Assembly: GCF_000956525.1 (NCBI RefSeq)
Contig: NZ_JYIW01000026.1
Coordinates: 558,001 to 622,000 of the forward strand
From: Microbacterium oxydans
Lineage (GTDB): Bacteria > Actinomycetota > Actinomycetes > Actinomycetales > Microbacteriaceae
Reading direction: 5' to 3'
DNA: 64,000 bases
Positions 7,103-16,739 of the stretch are shown piece by piece (the stretch's first letter is position 1; every line of letters begins with the position of its first letter). A program made the position numbers and the translations under genes. The notes below the pieces were generated by a model. It was given only the letters and a program-made list of their open reading frames with translations, was not told where the DNA came from and did not search any database.

Positions 7103-9166
7103 ATGATGACGCAGCACGACTCCGAACACACCGAACACGCGACTCCGACGACGCACGCCGAGCACGCGGACCACAGAGAACATGCCGGACATGCCGGCCA
7201 CGGCGACCACGTCGGCCAGTTCCGTCGCCTGTTCTGGATCATGCTCGTGGTCACAGTGCCTGTCATCGCCGCGTCGCCGATGTTCGCGATGATCCTCGGC
7301 TATGACGTCCCCAGCTGGGCGCAGTGGATCGCGCCGGTGCTCGGCACGGTCATGTACGTCTCAGGAGGAAGGCCGTTCCTCGTCGGCGCGGTCGACGAGA
7401 TACGCTCCAGGGTGCCCGGCATGATGCTGTTGATCGCGCTGGCGATCACGGTCGCGTTCCTCGCGTCGTGGGGTGCGAGCCTCGGGCTCCTGCACCACGA
7501 GCTCGAGTTCTGGTGGGAGCTCGCGCTGCTGATCGTGATCATGTTGCTCGGCCATTGGATCGAGATGCGGTCGCTCGCGCAGACGACCTCAGCGCTGGAC
7601 TCCCTCGCGGCGTTGTTGCCGGACCTGGCCGAGCGCGTCGAGGGCACGGACATCGTGCTGGTGTCGCCCGCAGACCTTCGCCTCGGCGACACCGTCGTGA
7701 TCCGTCCCGGTGGAAGACTCCCCGCCGACGGCACGGTTGTCCAGGGCACCGCCAACATCGACGAATCCATGATCACCGGAGAATCCAAGCCAGTGCAGCG
7801 CGGCGTCGGCGACGCGGTCGTCGCAGGCACCGTTGCCACCGATTCCGGCCTCCGCGTCGAGATCACCGCGATCGGGGACGACACCGCACTCGCCGGCATT
7901 CGAAGGCTCGTCGCCGACGCCCAGGCCTCCTCCTCGAGGGCGCAGCGCATCGCCGACCGGGCTGCCGCCTGGTTGTTCTGGTTCGCGCTCGGCGCCGCCG
8001 CGATCACCGCGATCGTGTGGACCGCCATCGGGATGCCTGACGAAGGCGTGATCCGCACCGTCACGGTGCTCGTGATCGCCTGCCCGCACGCCCTCGGCCT
8101 GGCGATCCCGCTGGTCGTCTCGATCGCGACCGAACGGGCTGCGCGAGCCGGCGTCCTCGTGAAGGACCGGCTGGCACTCGAGAGCATGCGCACCGTCGAC
8201 ACGATCCTCTTCGACAAGACCGGCACGCTCACGAAGGGCGCCCCCGCCGTCACCGGCATCGAAACGGTCGCCCCGTTCGATGAGGACCAGCTGCTCGCAC
8301 TCGCCGCCGCGGCCGAACTCGACTCCGAGCACCCGCTCGCGACGGCGATCGTCCGGGCGGCGCACGATCGTGGCGTCGACGTCCCCCGAGCCGACGACTT
8401 CACATCCTCGCCCGCTGTGGGCGTCACGGCCATTGTCGATGGCCGACTGGTGCGCGTCGGCGGTCCGCACCTGCTGTCCGAGACGGGGACAGCTGAGCTG
8501 TCGATCGCCGATGCCTGGCGCACGGAAGGCGCGATCATCCTGCACGTCCTGATCGATCAGCAGGTCGCCGGAGCGCTGCGGCTGGCGGATGAGATCCGTC
8601 CGGAGTCCCGGCAGACCGTCGATGCGCTCCGTGCGCGCGGCGTCGAGGTCGTCATGATCACGGGTGACGCTGAGGCCGTCGCCCACCATGTCGCGGATGA
8701 GCTCGGTGTGACCCGGGTGTTCGCCGGCGTCCGACCGGAGGACAAGGCTTCCAAGGTGCGCGAGCTGCAGGCCGAGGGACGCAAGGTCGCGATGGTCGGC
8801 GACGGTGTGAACGACGCTCCGGCACTGGCCCAAGCAGACGTGGGGCTGGCGATCGGCGCCGGAACAGATGTCGCGATCGCGTCCGCCGGGGTGATCCTCG
8901 CCGGCGACGATCCGCGCAGCGTGATCTCGGTGATCGAGCTCTCCACATCGAGCTACCGCAAGATGACACAGAACCTCTGGTGGGCTGCCGGATACAACCT
9001 GCTCTCGGTACCGCTCGCCGCCGGGGTCCTCGCCCCGATCGGCTTCGTGCTCCCGATGTCGGTGGGTGCGGTACTGATGTCGCTCTCCACGATCGTGGTC
9101 GCTCTGAATGCGCAGCTGCTGCGTCGGATCGACCTCCGGCCCGAGTCCGTGCTCCGTCGGCACTGA
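7103..9166 (+). CDS. copB: P1B-type heavy-metal ATPase, CopB-like (Cu/Ag exporter)
   Basis: A membrane P-type ATPase that should export copper or silver at ATP cost. The N-terminal 38 residues are very His-rich (HAEHADHREHAGHAGHGDH), a metal-binding tail used by CopB instead of CxxC domains. The membrane ion-site motif is CPH, typical of the P1B-3 subgroup, not CPC. Catalytic motifs are MITGES (actuator), DKTGT (phosphorylation), MITGDAE and GDGVNDAPALAQADVG. About eight membrane segments flank these. The ATG at 7103 follows GAAGGGAG; earlier in-frame codons run into tRNA-His and are rejected. The 687-aa length is usual. The CsoR-like operator upstream supports copper control. Confidence 0.9.
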   Translation: MMTQHDSEHTEHATPTTHAEHADHREHAGHAGHGDHVGQFRRLFWIMLVVTVPVIAASPMFAMILGYDVPSWAQWIAPVLGTVMYVSGGRPFLVGAVDEIRSRVPGMMLLIALAITVAFLASWGASLGLLHHELEFWWELALLIVIMLLGHWIEMRSLAQTTSALDSLAALLPDLAERVEGTDIVLVSPADLRLGDTVVIRPGGRLPADGTVVQGTANIDESMITGESKPVQRGVGDAVVAGTVATDSGLRVEITAIGDDTALAGIRRLVADAQASSSRAQRIADRAAAWLFWFALGAAAITAIVWTAIGMPDEGVIRTVTVLVIACPHALGLAIPLVVSIATERAARAGVLVKDRLALESMRTVDTILFDKTGTLTKGAPAVTGIETVAPFDEDQLLALAAAAELDSEHPLATAIVRAAHDRGVDVPRADDFTSSPAVGVTAIVDGRLVRVGGPHLLSETGTAELSIADAWRTEGAIILHVLIDQQVAGALRLADEIRPESRQTVDALRARGVEVVMITGDAEAVAHHVADELGVTRVFAGVRPEDKASKVRELQAEGRKVAMVGDGVNDAPALAQADVGLAIGAGTDVAIASAGVILAGDDPRSVISVIELSTSSYRKMTQNLWWAAGYNLLSVPLAAGVLAPIGFVLPMSVGAVLMSLSTIVVALNAQLLRRIDLRPESVLRRH

Positions 9167-9190
9167 GCGGAGACGCTCGACCGGGAGCCC

Positions 9191-9196
9191 TAGACT
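9191..9196 (+). promoter_or_regulatory. -10 box of leaderless LysE-type exporter gene
   Basis: TAGACT, six bases before the GTG at 9203. There is no Shine-Dalgarno. Confidence 0.5.
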
Positions 9197-9202
9197 GACG
9201 AG

Positions 9203-9832
9203 GTGTCACTCGCGGTCTGGTTCTCGCTGCTCACCGCGTCCGTGGTGATCAGCTTCACGCCCGGCGCTGGGGCGATCAACACGATGTCGAACGCACTCAA
9301 TCACGGGTGGCGCCGCTCCATCTGGGGCATCGTCGGCCAACAGCTTGCGCTCGTGGTGCACGTCGCCATCGTCGCCGCCGGCGTCGGGCTGCTCGTCTCG
9401 CGGTCAGAGATCCTCTTCAACGGCATCCGCTATGCCGGCGCGGCGTACCTCGTGTTCCTCGGCATCCGCCTGATCCTCGCGAAGCCCGCCGTCGCTGGCC
9501 CTGCGGAGCTGCAGACCGTCGAATCTCGCGAGGGTGCCTGGTCGATGGTTCGCCGCGGCTTCTGGGTCAATCTGCTGAACCCGAAGGCCGTCGTGTTCTT
9601 CCTCGCATTCATCCCCCAGTTCATCCGCCTGGATCAGCCGCCGCTCCCCCAGTACCTCGTCCTCATCGTGACGGTCATCGTGGTCGACGTGCTCGTGATG
9701 TGGGGATTCTTCGCCGCGGCCGCTCGCCCCTTCCGGCGGCTCACGCGATCGGCTCAGGGCCAGCGCGCCCTCAACACGGTGTTCGGGGTCCTCTTCATCG
9801 CTGTCGCGGCCATCCTCGTCTTCCTGCACTGA
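9203..9832 (+). CDS. LysE/RhtB family amino-acid exporter
   Basis: An integral membrane protein of 209 aa with about six hydrophobic helices. It begins with the family hallmark FTPGAGAINTMSNAL at about residues 18-32, and has GAAYLVFLGIRLIL near residue 72 and GFWVNLLNPKAVVFFLAF near 118, both typical of RhtB/LysE translocators. It probably exports an amino acid or analogue; the substrate cannot be read from sequence. The GTG start is placed by a TAGACT -10 six bases upstream, giving a leaderless transcript. It is co-directional with copB but separately promoted. Confidence 0.88.
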   Translation: MSLAVWFSLLTASVVISFTPGAGAINTMSNALNHGWRRSIWGIVGQQLALVVHVAIVAAGVGLLVSRSEILFNGIRYAGAAYLVFLGIRLILAKPAVAGPAELQTVESREGAWSMVRRGFWVNLLNPKAVVFFLAFIPQFIRLDQPPLPQYLVLIVTVIVVDVLVMWGFFAAAARPFRRLTRSAQGQRALNTVFGVLFIAVAAILVFLH

Positions 9833-9868
9833 CTCGCTCCGAGCGCGGCGCGTCTAGGCTGGAGAACG

Positions 9869-10216
9869 ATGGAGATGGATGCCGCAGCCTTCGAGGTGCT
9901 CGTGATCGATGAACTCGACCGTCTGCCTGACGACATGGTGGACGGGCTCGACAACGTCGTCTTCGTCGTCGAGGACAGGCCGGAAGACGGCAGCCTCGAC
10001 CTGCTCGGCATGTACGACGGGCTCGCGCTGACGGAGCGAACCCAGTACGGGATGGGTGAGCTTCCCGACCGCATCGTGGTCTTCCGCGAGCCGCACCTGG
10101 CGCAGTGCGACGACGCGGATGAGCTCCGCGACGAGATCCACACCACGCTGGTGCACGAGATCGCGCATTTCTACGGCATCGACGACGCGCAGCTGCATGA
10201 GATGGGATGGGCATGA
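9869..10216 (+). CDS. minimal zinc metallopeptidase (zincin_1 family)
   Basis: A small 115-aa protein carrying a zinc-protease signature near the C-terminus: HEIAHFYGIDDAQLHEMGW, that is HExxH followed by a downstream Asp and Glu, as in the minimal gluzincin-like family PF06262. Its substrate is unknown. It shares an ATGA overlap with clpS, so the two are translationally coupled, a conserved actinobacterial arrangement that hints at a role near the Clp protease. TAGGCT lies eight bases before the ATG, and GGAGAA could also act as ribosome site. A second ATG two codons in is possible. Confidence 0.85.
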   Translation: MEMDAAAFEVLVIDELDRLPDDMVDGLDNVVFVVEDRPEDGSLDLLGMYDGLALTERTQYGMGELPDRIVVFREPHLAQCDDADELRDEIHTTLVHEIAHFYGIDDAQLHEMGWA

Positions 10217-10509
10217 ACGCGCCACTCGCGACCCCTGACCTCGACGAGACGACGCTGCTCGAGGCCGCCCCGCTCGAGCCGTGGGAGGTCGTGGTCTGGA
10301 ACGATCCGGTCAACCTCATGAGCTACGTCGTGCGTGTCTTCCGCACGTATTTCGGGTACTCGACCGACCGGGCCACCACGTTGATGCTCGCGGTGCACCA
10401 CGACGGGCATGCGATCGTGGCGACCGGCCCCAGAGAGACCATGGAGGTGCACGCGCAGGCGATGCACGACTACGGGCTCTGGGCCACCGTCAGGAAGGCG
10501 ACGCCATGA
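10213..10509 (+). CDS. clpS: ATP-dependent Clp protease adaptor ClpS
   Basis: An N-recognin adaptor that binds substrates with destabilising N-terminal residues and delivers them to ClpA or ClpC with ClpP. Core motifs are present: WNDPVNLMSYVV (hydrophobic pocket Asn-Asp), TLMLAVHHDGHAIVATG and the ending AMHDYGLWATV. The N-terminal 25 residues are an acidic flexible arm. The start at 10213 overlaps the metallopeptidase stop (ATGA); an alternative ATG two codons earlier (10207) exists. Its own stop overlaps the next ATG by the same ATGA pattern, so three genes are coupled. Confidence 0.94.
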   Translation: MNAPLATPDLDETTLLEAAPLEPWEVVVWNDPVNLMSYVVRVFRTYFGYSTDRATTLMLAVHHDGHAIVATGPRETMEVHAQAMHDYGLWATVRKATP

Positions 10510-11000
10510 CCGCTCGTGAGATCGTCTCCACGCTCGCACTCGTGGAAGGACTGCACCTGCTGCAGCTGATCGACGACTTCCGCGAGCTCGTCGGCGCCGA
10601 ACGCGATGCGGCGGATCCCGCTGTGCAACGCCTCACACCGAGTCCCTACCCGGATGATGTGGATGCGTCCAGGGCGTTCTCCGAGGGAACCCGCGACGAT
10701 CTGCTGGACCGCAGGCTGCTGGACGCCGACACGGTACGGCTCTCGCTGCGGGACTTCGACATCGACCCGGATGCCGTGACGGAGGATGCCGCCCTTGCGC
10801 CCGTCGACGTCGTCATCGCCGAGTCCCAGGTCGACGCCTGGTTGCGGACACTGACTGCGATCCGGCTCGTGATCGCGCAGCGTCTCGACATCACCTCTGA
10901 TGACCAGCACGACGAGGACGACGCGCGCTTCGGCATCTACGACTGGCTCGGCTATCGCCTCGAGGTGCTGATCCAGGCTGCGGACGAGCTCGACGGCTGA
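10506..11000 (+). CDS. DUF2017 family protein
   Basis: A 164-aa protein matching the actinobacterial DUF2017 family that follows clpS in many genomes. It is predicted mainly helical, with an acidic middle section and no membrane segment. The function is unknown; linkage suggests a role with ClpS or the Clp protease, but this is inference. The ATG at 10506 overlaps the clpS stop (ATGA), which fixes the start. The C-terminal part ends in a conserved-looking LGYRLEVLIQAADEL segment. Confidence 0.8.
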   Translation: MTAREIVSTLALVEGLHLLQLIDDFRELVGAERDAADPAVQRLTPSPYPDDVDASRAFSEGTRDDLLDRRLLDADTVRLSLRDFDIDPDAVTEDAALAPVDVVIAESQVDAWLRTLTAIRLVIAQRLDITSDDQHDEDDARFGIYDWLGYRLEVLIQAADELDG

Positions 11001-11055
11001 CGACGTTCGACCAGCATGGGGATCGGAGTCTCGGCTGCCGCTGTTCCCGGCGTCC

Positions 11056-11637
11056 CTATGGGATCTCGATCACACGTGTCGCGTGCGACCGAGGCGCATC
11101 GCGCTCAGCGTGGCGCTGCTCCTGCGCCGCCCACCGATCCCAGTGCGGTCGGTAGGCGTCACCGTCGCGGGCGAGCGCACGCGACTTGCGGCCCGGTTCA
11201 GCCGACTCGAGCCAGACGCGGATGTCGGCGAGTCCTGCTGTCTCCGGACGAATCACGCCGCTGCCCTCGAGAATCACGCCGAGTGCAGGGTCGACAGCAT
11301 GCGTCTCGGCCTCTTCATCAGTGGTCCAGTCCCAGCGGCGCCAGCTGCCGAGATAGCCACGCCCGTGCGGCTTGAGGATGCCCTCGATGGCCTTCGCCAC
11401 GCCGGCGTCGAGCCCGTCCCACCCCGGGTAGAGCGAATCGAGTGCGATGATCTGCACCCGACCGGTGAACGGCCATCTGGCAGCGAGCAGAGACGCCAGC
11501 GTCGACTTCCCCGCGCCGCTCCCACCGTCGATCAGGACCACAGGGTTGGCAGCGGCCAGAGCGCGGACGTCCGCTTCGATCAGGGCCGCGGCGCGTGCGA
11601 GCGCGATCGCGACCTGGTCGTCACTTCTTGAGGGCAC
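11056..11637 (-). CDS. P-loop nucleotide kinase-like protein
   Basis: An ATP/GTP-binding protein of 193 aa with Walker A GGSGAGKST at about residues 38-46 and a following ALDSLYPGWDGLD segment like that of uridine-kinase-type P-loop proteins (DxxY/DDFY region). The substrate is unknown: it could phosphorylate a nucleoside or small molecule. Its first 17 bases overlap the end of the upstream GerW-like gene, so translation is probably coupled. It is convergent with the DUF2017 gene. The C-terminus is basic and rich in Arg. Confidence 0.7.
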   Translation of the reverse strand: MPSRSDDQVAIALARAAALIEADVRALAAANPVVLIDGGSGAGKSTLASLLAARWPFTGRVQIIALDSLYPGWDGLDAGVAKAIEGILKPHGRGYLGSWRRWDWTTDEEAETHAVDPALGVILEGSGVIRPETAGLADIRVWLESAEPGRKSRALARDGDAYRPHWDRWAAQEQRHAERDAPRSHATRVIEIP

Positions 11638-11938
11638 GGATGATGCGAGAGAGCGCCCGACCGGCGACCCAGACGAACGGAATCCCGACGGCGAGCAGCG
11701 TCACGATGTTCGGCTCGAAGCGGAGACCTTCCTCGCGGCGCACGTAGACGCCGACCGGAACGGAGACTCCCCCGCCTCCGCCGCCCTCTGCGCCGTCGCC
11801 ACTCCCTCCGCCGAAGCCGGAGTACGTGAACGCCACCGGAGTGATACTCACGCCATCGATGTCCTGCGGCTCTCCATAGGCGCTCTTGACCCCGAAGGAC
11901 GCGGCCTGTTTTCCGAGTTCGAGTGCAATGTTCGGCAT
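11621..11938 (-). CDS. GerW/YtfJ-family protein
   Basis: A 105-aa member of the family that includes the Bacillus spore germination protein GerW (YtfJ). Visible family traits are YGEPQDIDGVSITPVAF at about residues 20-36, a Gly-rich loop (GFGGGSGDGAEGGGGGG) and VSVPVGVYV, then one hydrophobic C-terminal helix. No other sporulation genes are nearby and the presumed host does not sporulate, so the Bacillus role cannot be transferred. The ATG lies six bases after a TACCGT -10 (leaderless). The downstream P-loop gene overlaps its 3' end. Confidence 0.75.
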   Translation of the reverse strand: MPNIALELGKQAASFGVKSAYGEPQDIDGVSITPVAFTYSGFGGGSGDGAEGGGGGGVSVPVGVYVRREEGLRFEPNIVTLLAVGIPFVWVAGRALSRIIRALKK

Positions 11939-11944
11939 GCTTCC

Positions 11945-11950
11945 ACGGTA
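11945..11950 (-). promoter_or_regulatory. -10 box of leaderless GerW-like gene
   Basis: TACCGT on the minus strand, six bases before the ATG at 11938. Confidence 0.5.
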
Positions 11951-12006
11951 GCCGACCGGAGCGGTCGAGTGCCATGGCTCGAGTCGGGTTCGCCCGACGC
12001 GTCAGA

Positions 12007-13263
12007 TCAGTCGAGACCGTGCGCCTTCGGATGTTGTGCTGCCCCGCGCCCGGCACCTCGGCCGATATGACGTGCGCGCGTGATCGTCGAGTTGCCGAAG
12101 CGGGCGACGGCATCGTCCATCGCGCCTTCGACACGGCGCCAGTCCTCGTCGTCGTCCCACAGCCCGATCCCGCCACCGCCGGCCGGCCGCAGCTTCTCGG
12201 CGCGCACACCGACGAGCCGCACGGGGTCGTGCCGCTCGATCTGCTCGAACAGGGCCTGGGCGGCCTCACCGATGCGCTGGCCGACCGCGGTCGGCTCCGG
12301 CAGTGTCTGGGAGCGGCTGAGCGTGCGGAAGTCATCGAAGCGGATCTTGATCGACACGGTGCCGGCCTCCCACTGTGCGCGCCGCAGACGTGCGGCCACA
12401 CGGTCGGCGAGCCGCAGCAGCTCGGCACGGAGGAAGACACGATCGGCCGTGTCCTGCTCGAACGTCTCCTCATGCCCGACGCTCTTCTCGATCCGATCGG
12501 TCTCGATCGCTCTGGCGTCTTCCCCATTCGCCAGCTGCCGCAGCCGCGCACTGAGCGCAGGCCCGACAGCGCGCTCGAGCATCGCCGTCGACGACTCCCT
12601 GATGTCGCGAATCGTGCGGATGCCCCGCGCCTCGAGCGACTCAGCGGCCTTGGGCCCGACGCCCCACATCGCCCTGACCGGTCGCGGCGAGAGGAAGTCG
12701 ATGGTGTCTGCCGCCGCCACGACGAGCATCCCGTCCGGCTTCGAGATGGTGGAGGCCATCTTCGCGACGTGTTTGGTCGCGGCGACACCGACGCTGCAGC
12801 TGATCCCGACCTCCGCCTGGACACGTTCACGGATCAGGACCGCGATCTGGGCGGGACTCCCCCACAGACGGCGCACCCCCTGCACGTCGAGGAATGCCTC
12901 ATCAACGGACAGCGGCTCGACGAGCGGGGTGAACGACTCGAAGATCGCCATCACCTGCCGCGAGACCTCCTGGTATCGCTGGAAGTTCGGCAGCACGATG
13001 CGCGCGGAAGGACACAGCCGGATGGCCTGCGCCACCGGCATCGCAGCACGCACGCCGTATCGACGTGCTTCGTAGGAGGCGCTCGACACGACGGAACGCC
13101 CGTCCGGCGCTCCGATGATCAGCGGGAGGCCGCGCAGGCTCGGATCGTCGAGCACGGCGACGGCGGCGTAGAACGCGTCCATGTCGACGTGGAGGATTCG
13201 GGTGCCGGTGTCGTCGGCGTCGGCCGCGGAGACGATCCGCCCACTGCCATCACCACGACCCAT
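12007..13263 (-). CDS. dinB: DNA polymerase IV (Y family)
   Basis: A translesion DNA polymerase. The catalytic motifs are intact: DMDAFYAAV at about residues 27-35 (metal-binding Asp) and SVDEAFLDV near 119 (Asp-Glu). The steric YEARRYGVRAAMP motif, helix-hairpin-helix thumb (MWGVGPKAAESLEARGI) and little-finger domain follow. The 418-aa length is normal. A QALF segment in the little finger could be an internal clamp contact. The 20 residues before the catalytic domain are not conserved, so a later start is possible. No SOS box was seen upstream. Confidence 0.92.
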   Translation of the reverse strand: MGRGDGSGRIVSAADADDTGTRILHVDMDAFYAAVAVLDDPSLRGLPLIIGAPDGRSVVSSASYEARRYGVRAAMPVAQAIRLCPSARIVLPNFQRYQEVSRQVMAIFESFTPLVEPLSVDEAFLDVQGVRRLWGSPAQIAVLIRERVQAEVGISCSVGVAATKHVAKMASTISKPDGMLVVAAADTIDFLSPRPVRAMWGVGPKAAESLEARGIRTIRDIRESSTAMLERAVGPALSARLRQLANGEDARAIETDRIEKSVGHEETFEQDTADRVFLRAELLRLADRVAARLRRAQWEAGTVSIKIRFDDFRTLSRSQTLPEPTAVGQRIGEAAQALFEQIERHDPVRLVGVRAEKLRPAGGGGIGLWDDDEDWRRVEGAMDDAVARFGNSTITRARHIGRGAGRGAAQHPKAHGLD

Positions 13264-13294
13264 GACACCATTCTCTCTCGGACCACGGACACAG

Positions 13295-13331
13295 CGAGGG
13301 GCTCAGCGATCATCGATCGCTGAGCCCCTCG
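13295..13331 (-). terminator. terminator of the gatCAB operon
   Basis: A perfect 17-bp stem (CGAGGGGCTCAGCGATC) with a 3-base loop, directly downstream of the gatB stop on the minus strand. Confidence 0.8.
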
Positions 13332-13339
13332 AGGACGTC

Positions 13340-14853
<1,514 letters not shown>

Positions 14854-14854
<1 letters not shown>

Positions 14855-16371
14855 CAGCGGTTCCCTCCTGCGAGCTGGGGTGCGCGGGTGAGCAGCGGAG
14901 CACCCCACGAGTCGACGAGCAGCGTCTCGAGTGCAGCACCGACGCGGTAGAGGCGTGCGTCTTCCCGTGCAGGGGCGAGGAACTGGATGCCGACCGGAAG
15001 GCCGTCCTCAGCCGCCAGACCGCTCGGGATCGAGATACCGGGCACGCCGGCGAGGTTCGCCGGGATCGTGGTGATGTCGTTGAGGTACATCTGCAGCGGA
15101 TCGTCGATCTTCTCGCCGATCTTGAACGCCGTGGTCGGAGCGGTCGGGGTCGCGATCACGTCGACGTTCGCGAAGGCGGCGGCGAAGTCCTGCTGGATCA
15201 GCGTGCGGACCTTCTGCGCGCTGCCGTAGTAGGCGTCGTAGTACCCGGCCGAGAGGGCGTAGGTGCCGAGGATGATGCGGCGCTTGACCTCATCGCCGAA
15301 TCCGGCGTCGCGCGTCGCGGACATGACATCCTCGACCGTCGGGTTGCCATCCGGTGTGACGCGCAGACCGAAACGCACCGAATCGAACTTCGCCAGGTTG
15401 CTCGACGCCTCGGCGGGGAGGATCAGATAGTACGCGGCGACGCCGTACTCGAAGTGCGGGGCGTCGATCTCGACGATCTCAGCTCCCTGCGCCTCCATGA
15501 GCGCGAGCGAGGCGCGGAACGACTCGGCGACGCCGGCCTGGAAACCGCTGTCGGGGAGTTCGCGGATGACGCCGACCTTCAGTCCCTTGAGCACATCACC
15601 GCTGGCACCCTCGCGGGCGGCTGCGGCGAACGACGGCCACTCGTCGCGGAGCGAGGTGGAGTCCTTCGGGTCGTGGCCGCCGATCGCGTCGTGCAGCAGA
15701 CCTGCGTCGAGCACCGTGCGGGTGACGGGTCCGACCTGATCGAGGCTCGATGCCAGCGCGATCGCGCCGTAACGGCTGACGCCGCCGTAGGTGGGCTTCA
15801 CGCCGACGGTTCCGGTGACGTGCGCGGGCTGACGGATCGAGCCGCCCGTGTCGGAGCCGAGCGCGAGCGGCGCCTCGAAGGCGGCGACGGCTGCGGCAGA
15901 ACCACCGCCGGAGCCGCCGGGGATCCGGTCGAGGTCCCAGGGGTTGCGGGTCGGGCCGTACGCGGAGTACTCCGTGGAGGAGCCCATGGCGAACTCGTCC
16001 ATGTTCGTCTTGCCGAGGGGGATCAGCCCCGCCGCGCGCGAACGGGCGACGACGGTGGCGTCGTACGGCGACCGGTATCCCTCGAGGATGCGGGAGCCGC
16101 TGGTCGTGGGCTGGTCGTTCGTGACCAGCACATCCTTGATCGCGAGCGGAACACCGGCGATCGGGCCGAGCTGCTCGCCGGCGGCACGCTTCGCGTCGAC
16201 GGCTGCTGCCGCTTCGAGCGCATGCTCGTTGACGTGCAGGAATGCGTGCACCGAGCCGTCGACCGTCGCGATGCGGTCGAGGTGAGCCTGGGTCGCCTCG
16301 ACGCTGGAGATCTCTCGGGCCTCGAGCTTCGCGGCGAGCTCCGCCGCGGTCAGTCGGATGATGTCGCTCAC
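14854..16371 (-). CDS. gatA: aspartyl/glutamyl-tRNA amidotransferase subunit A
   Basis: The glutaminase subunit of GatCAB, releasing ammonia for tRNA amidation. The amidase-signature Ser-cisSer-Lys triad is visible: Lys in [10 protein letters not shown] near residue 78, and the two Ser residues in [13 protein letters not shown] and [11 protein letters not shown] near residues 150-180. The 505-aa length is normal. It overlaps gatC by four bases (ATGA) and gatB by one base, so the three subunits are made in a coupled order C-A-B. Confidence 0.96.
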
Positions 16372-16667
16372 TGCTCTTCTCCCAGGATCGCGGTCACGCG
16401 GAAGCGTCCGTCAGCGGCATCCGGTGCGTTCTGCAGCACCTGCTCGTGGGTGAGGGTCTCGCCGACCACATCAGGACGGAAGACGTTGCTCAGCGGGATC
16501 GGGTGGCTCGTCGCGGCGATGTCGTCGGTTGCGACCTCAGACACCTTCGCGATGTTGTCGACGATCGCGTCGAGCTGGCCGGTGAGCCGTGACACCTCGT
16601 CGTCGTTGAGCTGGATGCGCGCGAGCACGCCGAGATGACGTACTAGATCAGGGGTGATTTCAGACAC
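16368..16667 (-). CDS. gatC: aspartyl/glutamyl-tRNA amidotransferase subunit C
   Basis: A small 99-aa subunit that stabilises GatA-GatB. It has the usual N-terminal helix ([20 protein letters not shown]) and the later [20 protein letters not shown] motif, which is strongly conserved in GatC. The GTG start is placed by a TAGACT -10 exactly six bases upstream with no Shine-Dalgarno, indicating that the whole gat operon begins with a leaderless cistron. It is divergent from the acyl-CoA ligase, whose own -10 is only about 50 bases away. Confidence 0.94.
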   Translation of the reverse strand: MSEITPDLVRHLGVLARIQLNDDEVSRLTGQLDAIVDNIAKVSEVATDDIAATSHPIPLSNVFRPDVVGETLTHEQVLQNAPDAADGRFRVTAILGEEQ

Positions 16668-16673
16668 ACTCCG

Positions 16674-16679
16674 AGTCTA
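16674..16679 (-). promoter_or_regulatory. -10 box of leaderless gatCAB operon
   Basis: TAGACT on the minus strand, six bases before the gatC GTG. Confidence 0.55.
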
Positions 16680-16727
16680 GTTGGCGCGTCCACTCCGACC
16701 GGTCCCGCCCGCGTCCCAGCCGCGGCC

Positions 16728-16733
16728 TATGCT
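16728..16733 (+). promoter_or_regulatory. -10 box of leaderless acyl-CoA ligase gene
   Basis: TATGCT, six bases before the GTG at 16740. Confidence 0.5.
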
Positions 16734-16739
16734 GAGCGG

